Assembly (NCBI GenBank): GCA_963854835.1
Contig: OY978527.1
Location: 29,988,047-30,052,046, forward strand
Origin: Megamerina dolium
Lineage: Eukaryota > Arthropoda > Insecta > Diptera > Megamerinidae
Direction of reading: 5' to 3'
Length of the DNA stretch: 64,000 nucleotides
Numbering within the stretch: position 1 is the first letter of the stretch; each line of letters opens with the position of its first letter. Under the pieces are notes generated by a model. It was not told the DNA's origin, ran no database searches, and was given only the letters and a program-made list of their open reading frames with translations. The position numbers and the translations under genes are program-made. Below are positions 58,201 to 64,000 of the stretch, piece by piece.

Positions 58201-58825
58201 CCCTGTGTTAGGCAGTGTTGGGCTGATATCGCCGCGTTATGTAAATATACATTATTCATATATCTTATTTTTATTGTTTTATTTATTTAATATATAAAAT
58301 TTCAAATAGAACAAATTATGGTTATTTACTTAATAACATATTTCAATAATTATGAAATAATAGGTGTGTTTTCGTACTTTTCCAGTAACAATTATCCAGT
58401 ATACAAATTTCTGAGAATATGACAGCATTCGCTCTCAAAGAGAAAAATTGTGCCAAAAAGTACAAGAACGCAAAACCAGCAAAAACCTGCAAGTTCCACG
58501 AACAGCTGATATTCCACTAAGTAAATTGCAATTGTTCGTTTGCTTGTTAGTTTCTTTTGCTTATAATCAGCTGTTTTTCCTATTTGCAAGCCTTTACTGG
58601 CATAAATTTGTCCAGTAACAATTTGCAACTTCTCCTCAAAATGAAATGTCATTTCGCTCTCTCAATTTTCCCTTCTTTGGAAGTTTTTTGGGTATGAGAA
58701 TGCAAAAACGTGATAGTTTGTAACAATTATGACAAACTATTGCGTACGAGAACACTCCTAATTTCGTTGCAACATTTTCCTTTTCTTTTTAATTATAACA
58801 TATGTATTTGTTATTTGAATGAAAA
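58201..58825. other. no gene recognised
   Basis: AT-rich DNA. Open frames are short and no motif was found. Confidence 0.5.
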
Positions 58826-58827
58826 TA

Positions 58828-59735
58828 AAGGGTTATCCATTTTGCGGTTTCAAAAGTAAATGTAAATAACACACATATAAAATATATTTTATCATGATAT
58901 TTCTTTTTTATTATAAAGTTTGAACGTTGACATTATGTGTGAAATACTACATCATTTAAATGACCACCACGCGAATTGTTGCAAGCATCGATTCTTTTGA
59001 GGTAATTTTCGACCACTTTTTGACACATATTGGGCGGTATCTCAGCCATAACGTGACGAATGTTGGTTTTTAGGTGCTCAAGAGTTAAAGGTTTATCTGC
59101 ATAAACACGGTCTTTCGCGTAGCCCCACAAAAAAAAGTCAAGGGGTGTCAAATCGCATGATCTTGGTGGCCACTTGATATCGTCACGACGAGAAATTACG
59201 CGGCCAGATCAATAAATCCATATTCGCTCGAGTTTTGTGGCATGTGGCACCGTCTTGTTGAAACCACATATTCTCTAAGTCGTATTCTTCAATAGCAGGC
59301 AAAAAAAAGTCGGTTATCATATGACCATAACGCTCCCAATTGACGGTGACAGTCGTTCCATCGTCGTTTTCGAAGAAGTAAGGTTTCAATCACACCTCCG
59401 GACCAAAGAGCGCACCAAGCAGTGACTTTTTGTGGATGTAGTGGCCTCTCTTCAATTACTTGAGGATTCTCAGAACCCCAAATACGACAATTTTGTTTGT
59501 TAACATACCCACCGAGTGAGAAATGTGCTTCGTCGTATAAAAATATGGATGTAGGTGTAGATCCAAATGCAAAATACGCCATAATGTACCGTAAGACAGT
59601 CCTAATCCCTGAGAATGACGAGGAATCGACACATTCGAAACATTCGTAAATTTAAAGAAAGGAAAATTTAAATTTTCATCTGTCGACGCAGTAAGCTCCC
59701 AATCACATTGAAATTCAGATTAGCATCATATAAGG
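58828..59735 (-). mobile_element. Tc1/mariner-superfamily element related to 87-587, 5'-truncated
   Basis: The left end AAGGGTTATCCA at 58828, preceded by TA (58826-58827), matches the ends of the 87-587 element. A minus-strand transposase follows. The opposite end was not found. The interval stops at the mariner insertion beginning at 59743, and the sequence beyond that mariner does not obviously continue it. Confidence 0.7.
58933..59660 (-). pseudogene. IS630-Tc1-mariner transposase, frameshifted
   Basis: From about 59655 the minus strand reads VSNVSIPRHSQGLGLSYGTL, WRILHLDLHLHPY, IFLYDEAHFSLGGYVNKQNC (first Asp), PLHPQKVTAWCALWSGGVIE, MWFQQDGATCHKTRANMDLL (second Asp), then shifted SGRVISRRDDIKWPPRSCDL, TPLDFFLWGYAKDRVYADKP (third Asp), ending GGHLNDVVFHT. 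Second-to-third spacing is about 37 as read and about 41 if the gap at the shift (~59205) is allowed for, so a DD41D (rosa-like) group is possible but unproven. The N-terminal DNA-binding domain is missing. Confidence 0.8.
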
Positions 59736-59742
59736 TCTAGTA

Positions 59743-60998
59743 AAAAGTAATCCATTGTTTTTGCATTAAATTTGAGGTTTTATTTAGCATAGTTGGAATG
59801 ATCCGATTTATGTCAAATATGCACCGTTTTGTTCAATAACTTGTTGCCATTTTGAAGATAATTTCATAAAGCCACTCTCATAGAAACCCTCGTCCCTATT
59901 GGGAAAAAACTGGGACAGTCGATTTTCACAAGCTTCTCTTGAGGCGAATTTTTCACCAAAAAAATCATTCGCCTTAGACAGGAACAGGTAGTAATCACTT
60001 ATCACTTGGTGTCAGATCCGGACTATAAGGTGGATGCATAAGAACTTCCCTACCAAGCTCCCGGAGATTCTGGCGACTCACTATCAATGTGTGTGGCCTG
60101 GCGTTGTCCTGATGGCCAAAGCTGGCCTCCTATTGGCCAAAGCTGGCCGCTTCTGGGCGATTGCTTCCTTCAGACGGTCCAACTGTTGACAGTACAGGTC
60201 CGAATTAAGAGTTTGACCGTAGGGGAGCAACTCATAGTAGTTGATTCCCTGCTAATTCCATCAAACACATAGCAAAACCTTCCTGACCGTCAATCCTGGC
60301 TTGGCCACCGTTTGCGCCGGCTCACCGCGATTCGACCACGACCGTTTTCGCTTGACATCGTAAGTGACCCACTTCTCATCACCAGTAACCATCCGCCTCA
60401 GAAATGGATCGATTTTGTTGCGATTCAGCAGCGATTCGCAAATGGAAATTCAGTCCATGGAAATTCAGTTTTTGCGTTAACTCGTGTGGCAATACATCGA
60501 GCTTCTTTTAGAGTCCTGCCTTATTTAAAGGGTTCCAAACCAAAGGGTTTTTTGTGCAAAGTTTAGCTCCTGGGCAATAGAAACAGTGCTTACATGACGG
60601 TCAGACTCGACGATTTCCATTATTTTATCGATATTTTCGACAATTGGCCTTGCATCTTTGACATCAAAATTACCAGAACGGAATCGACGAAACCAAAATT
60701 GCACGTGATTGACTGTTATAGTATCAGGACCATAAACGCTATTCACATTTTCAGCCGTCTGGCTTGCGTTTTCGCCTTAATCGAAGAAAAACTGTAAAAT
60801 ATGGCGTATTTTCTTTTTACTGGTGTCCATTTTTGACGCGTGCTCAAACAATACTGAGTCAAGCAATCACAAAACTGCCTGAAAAGTTCATTTAGTGCAA
60901 AATCCCATCTTTTTAATGCCATCTAGCGAAACCCGATTGCACTTATACAACGCGAGATAGAGATTACTAAAACCATGGGAAAATAATGGATTTCTTTT
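59743..60998 (-). mobile_element. mariner element, full length, TA-flanked
   Basis: 1256 bp with inverted ends (AAAAGTAATCCATTGTTTT at left; AAAAGAAATCCATTATTTT reading in from the right) and TA at 59741-59742 and 60999-61000. The length and single transposase frame are standard for mariner. It sits next to the truncated element at 58828 and probably disrupted it. Confidence 0.9.
59808..60830 (-). pseudogene. mariner transposase (DD34D) with stop and 7-bp insertion
   Basis: The ATG at 60830 gives MDTSKKKIRHILQFFFD, then a TAA stop, then GENASQTAENVNSVYG. It continues FWFRRFRSGNFDVKDARPIV, HVSTVSIAQELN (helix-turn-helix), VTGDEKWVTYDVKRKRSW (first Asp), QDNARPHTLIVSRQNLREL (second Asp) and HPPYSPDLTPSD (third Asp, spacing 34). 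Right after the third Asp a 7-bp duplication (AGTGATA) shifts the frame; the continuation YYLFLSKANDFFGEKF ends EQNGAYLT at 59808. Other regions in the middle are also shifted. Confidence 0.9.
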
Positions 60999-61000
60999 TA

Positions 61001-61895
61001 CTGCATATTTCGTGTGCGAGTTGTCTTACTTAGCAGTTCACTTACAGTTACGGTTATTTCGTAAATTTTACGAATGGTTAGTATAACTGTAAGTGTTTCC
61101 ACTTACCAATTCTTATGGATGGCTATATTTTACTTTTGGTAAAGGTTTTATTTTAGTTGAATCATGGCGAAACTTTCAGAATATACTCTATCCCTAAATT
61201 TGGAGGTCTTCTAGAAGAACTCCCCGAATACAAAGAAATGGCTCCGAAACAGAAAATAATACTGAATATGGTTTCACTGTTTCTGAATACTAAATGATAA
61301 TGATAAAAAAAAGTTCTGACTCTGGCATACCTACTTGTTCTAAACGAGCACGACCTACTACAGTGGTTTTGGAGGAAGATAAGGAAAAAAGCCTTAGGGG
61401 AAAAAAGTCTATCAAACTTGGTTTTAGTATAGGTTTCAATTACCAACTTTGCAGCGCTTATTCAAGCAAATGATCGTCTATATTTTGGATTTGAAAATGG
61501 ACAAACATAAAGTGGTTCCTATTGTTCAAAAGCAAACAACCTTATACTTGTGCCAGTCTCAGAAACGCAGAATGACGGCAATTTATTGCAGTCATTGAAA
61601 TCGGGTTTTTTGCCTTGAACATCGTGCAACAAAATTAATTTGATCTCAATTATTGGATTGTTTTGTTCTTTTGTTTCTTTTTTGGTTTCAAACCACTTTA
61701 AGTACTTAAGTCGAATGAGGAACTGAGTTTCTGTTATTAACAAAAAATATCATGAAATTTGCGTTAGTGTTTACGCAACCTTAATTAAGGGTTAATTAAA
61801 TATTAATATTTGCATTTATTATTTGGAATAGTAAAAAACTATAATTATTATTATGGCAGTACAACTTAATTCGTTCATTTTTTTTTGCTGTTTTC
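61001..61895. other. no gene recognised
   Basis: AT-rich. 61040-61115 holds an imperfect inverted pair around ACTTACAGTTA/TAACTGTAAGT (61039 and 61082). No coding feature was found. Confidence 0.5.
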
Positions 61896-62730
61896 AAACG
61901 TTTATTTTAATAACAATATGAATTTCTACAATATTGAAAGTATTGTCCACTACCTTTTCACGTCTTTCTGGTAATTTTCGAATACCATCTCGAAAAATGA
62001 TGCATCTTTTGATGTGAAGAACGGAAGTGCTGGTCAGTCAGGCCATGAGCCATTGATCGGAACAAGTGGTAATCAGATGGCGCAATGTCTGGACAATAAA
62101 GCTGTTGGGGTAAGACCTTCCATTTCAGAGTTTCCAAGTATGTTTTGACTAGGCTTGCAATATGAGATCGAGCGTTATCATGCTACAAAATCACTTTGTC
62201 GGGTCTTTCAGCATATTCCGGTCGGTTTTCTTGTAGTGTCTGGCTGAATAGTTACAGCAATTGAGGTAGCGATCCCCGGTGATGGTTTCATTAGGTTGCA
62301 GTAGCTCATAATACACAACACCCAGTTGATCCTACCATTTACACAGCATTACCTTCGAACCATGAATATTGGGCTTTGCAGTTGATGTTAATGGCTGACT
62401 GTGTTTAACCCATGATTTTTTGCGCTTGGGATTATCTTAATGGACACACTTTTCATCGCCAGTCACAATACGATGCAAAAACAACCCTTCCTTTTTTGCC
62501 TTTTTTCCTTTCTTTGGCATGTGAAAAATCGCCTTTCAGTGTCTTTTGGTTTCAATCCGTGTCTTTGCTTTTAAATCATTCCCAAGGCTTTCAGGCATTT
62601 TGTAATGGCTTATTGAGTGACTTCCAACGATTCTGCAAGTTCTTTCGTTTGATACAAGTCTTCACTCAGCAAATCTTCCAATTCTTCATCTTCAAACTTT
62701 TTTGACTGGCCAGGGGGTATTGAAGTCTGC
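61896..62730 (-). mobile_element. mariner relic
   Basis: The minus strand from about 62725 reads PPGQSKKFEDEELEDLLSED, LYQTKELAESLEVTQ, then a stop and AITKCLKALGMI, the first helix-turn-helix block of a mariner transposase (GRPKKFEDEEL type). The other end near 61930-61975 holds a C-terminal KLPERREKVVDN-like stretch. Positions 62040-62480 carry eroded catalytic blocks complementary to GDEK and NEPTITG-like codons. Same family as 50217-50995. Too many shifts for a single reading; ends not found. Confidence 0.75.
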
Positions 62731-62739
62731 AACATACAC

Positions 62740-64000
62740 AAGTTGAAAAATTAACTTGTGTTTTCATTACCTGCTATAAATTCAGAATTGTTCTATCTAT
62801 GTTGTTCTATGTTTTGTTCGTCATATAGAAAATTTATAAAATATCTTTTCATTCAAAAATAAAAACTGAACTATAAAAGGTTATGGGCCACATCAAATTT
62901 TAAATAATGGATCTAGCGAAACATATAAAATCACTATCAGGTCAAACAATCTGTTTGACCAATATGGAAGAAAAAAATTCGAGACCTATTAGATTACCAT
63001 GAAGACGCTTTAGACGTGATTGATTGAAAATTAATCAAACCATAACCTATGGAAGATGGTGCTACGGAAGTTCATGTTAAACAACATAAAGAGAAGTCAG
63101 ATACATATCGTAAGGCAAATAGTTTTGCCAAATATATGATTGCCAGTGCTGTTGTTGATGAGATCTACCAAAAAGTTATGGACAAGATACGGCACATGAC
63201 ACATGGGAAGCATTGAAGTTGCAGATATCGAAGGATCAACTATTCAAAAAATGTACTGAATTTTTCGCATTTGGTTGGAATTGTGGCTAAGATATTTCAA
63301 CACGTATTGCCATGCTGAAGATTTTATGAAACGATTTGAGTAATAGACTTGCTTTAAAAAGGTTAAAGAAGTTACTTGAGTTGTTGGTAGTATGTAAGGT
63401 ATTCCACATTCTATCAATTAATTTTGAAATGTTTAAGTCAAGTTGGATGATGTTAGCTAAAGAAGAGGGCAGGACATTTGATGAACTTACGACGAAACTT
63501 TGTATGTTTGAAAGGAACTTTGGTAGAACAGATGAGTCCAAAATGGATCAAGATGCTTTAGCAGCAAAAGTCATAGAGAAGAAGGAGAAATATGCTTCGA
63601 AAAGAAATAGCAACTGCAGTTATTGTAAGAAAAAGGGACATTGGGTTCGAGACTGTAGAAAATGGATAGCAGATGGCCGACCTACCAGAAATAAATATTA
63701 CACTCCGAATCCTATATCAGTCAGTGATGTAAATTGTTCTTTAATTACAATCTATAACGAAGTATGTGCTGCTGAAGTGAGTTCTGGTGATGGGTGGATC
63801 GGCAATGGTGCAACCAGGCATATTACAAAGTATGCAAATTTGTTTACAGACTACAAAAGATTTGATGCTCCGTGCATCATTAAGGCTGCAGGTAGTGAGG
63901 GAATAGAGACTTGTGGGAAGAATTCTATACAAATTTTATCAAAAGCTGCTGGGCAACAGTTGAGTTTAACGCTAAAGGATGTGTGGTATGTACCAAAGAT
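62740..64000 (+). mobile_element. Ty1/copia-type retrotransposon, 5' part (runs off the window)
   Basis: GGTTATGGGCC at 62879-62889 matches the copia-style primer site (an internal part of initiator tRNA-Met). A Gag-Pol frame follows, with a zinc knuckle and a protease-like block in copia order. A 5' LTR should end just before 62879, but I cannot place its start without the 3' LTR, which is outside the window, so the left edge is a guess. Confidence 0.7.
62907..64000 (+). pseudogene. copia Gag and start of protease
   Basis: The ATG at 62907 gives MDLAKHIKSLSGQTI, the usual copia Gag start, but a stop follows within 35 codons. Later frames contain HKEKSDTYRKANSFAKYMI, a TWEALK-like remnant and EGRTFDELTTKLCMFE. 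The knuckle CSYCKKKGHWVRDC at 63616-63657 (CX2CX4HX4C) is intact. The protease block reads GWIGNGATRHITK where D-S/T-G-A is expected, so the catalytic Asp is lost. The last part, LSLTLKDVWYVPK, is typical copia. Inactive. Confidence 0.75.

Noticed and set aside
1..64000. CRISPR arrays, tRNA or rRNA genes, bacterial operons
   Set aside because: The tandem repeats found lack CRISPR-like regular short repeats and unique spacers, no cloverleaf was recognised beyond the SINE B-box, and the gene structure is eukaryotic.

Overview
The window looks like euchromatin from a brachyceran fly, most likely a tephritid fruit fly. It is AT-rich, has short introns, and carries the usual dipteran mixture of mariner, hAT, BEL, copia, Jockey-group and RTE elements. 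The species assignment is inference from repeat style, not from a diagnostic gene. I recognise one intact host gene, a six-exon mitochondrial translation factor of the EF4/GUF1 type (Drosophila waclaw, waw) at 53410-55810 on the + strand. Nearly everything else recognisable is transposable-element sequence, almost all of it broken.

Layout. 87-587: deletion derivative of a Tc1/mariner-type element with both ends and TA duplications. 2460-6133: nested region with an inverted pair of related hAT-like copies, a duplicated AT-rich repeat and a second TA-flanked Tc1/mariner-type relic. 9245-9590: copy of a dispersed SINE-like repeat that recurs at 22.2, 30.66, 32.9, 39.6 and 51.6 kb. 10341-16216: BEL/Pao LTR retrotransposon with unusually short, identical 85-bp LTRs, a perfect 5-bp target duplication, a tRNA-Tyr-type primer site and a repeat-packed leader containing a MITE. 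16.2-31.7 kb: mostly unannotated AT-rich DNA with microsatellites, one decayed transposase end and two SINE fragments. 31707-32144 and 33297-36298: two copies of one RTE-type LINE, one 5'-truncated with a snap-back hairpin, one nearly full length, both with target duplications. 38199-39619: hAT element with a perfect 8-bp duplication and a mariner nested inside. 40.0-41.1 kb: eight GGCGTGG motifs at about 148-bp intervals. 41.16-43.8 kb: Jockey-type LINE without its reverse transcriptase. 44465-49379: LOA-type LINE with a 12-bp target duplication; its 3' end was later duplicated in tandem. 50.2-51.0 kb: mariner relic. 51483-51775: MITE split by a SINE fragment.

After waw come a foldback-type inverted repeat (56.25-57.36 kb), a GATTAATC-rich patch (57.9-58.2 kb), three mariner-superfamily relics (58.8-62.7 kb) and the 5' part of a copia-type element running off the right edge.

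No CRISPR array, operon, rRNA or tRNA gene is visible. The window records successive insertions more than a functional pathway: SINE into MITE, mariner into hAT, MITE into BEL leader, LOA at the edge of an inverted-repeat arm. I found no convincing undescribed biochemical system. The most interesting features are the 85-bp-LTR BEL element and its leader arrays, the nucleosome-spaced GGCGTGG array, the SINE family, and the snap-back end of the RTE fragment.
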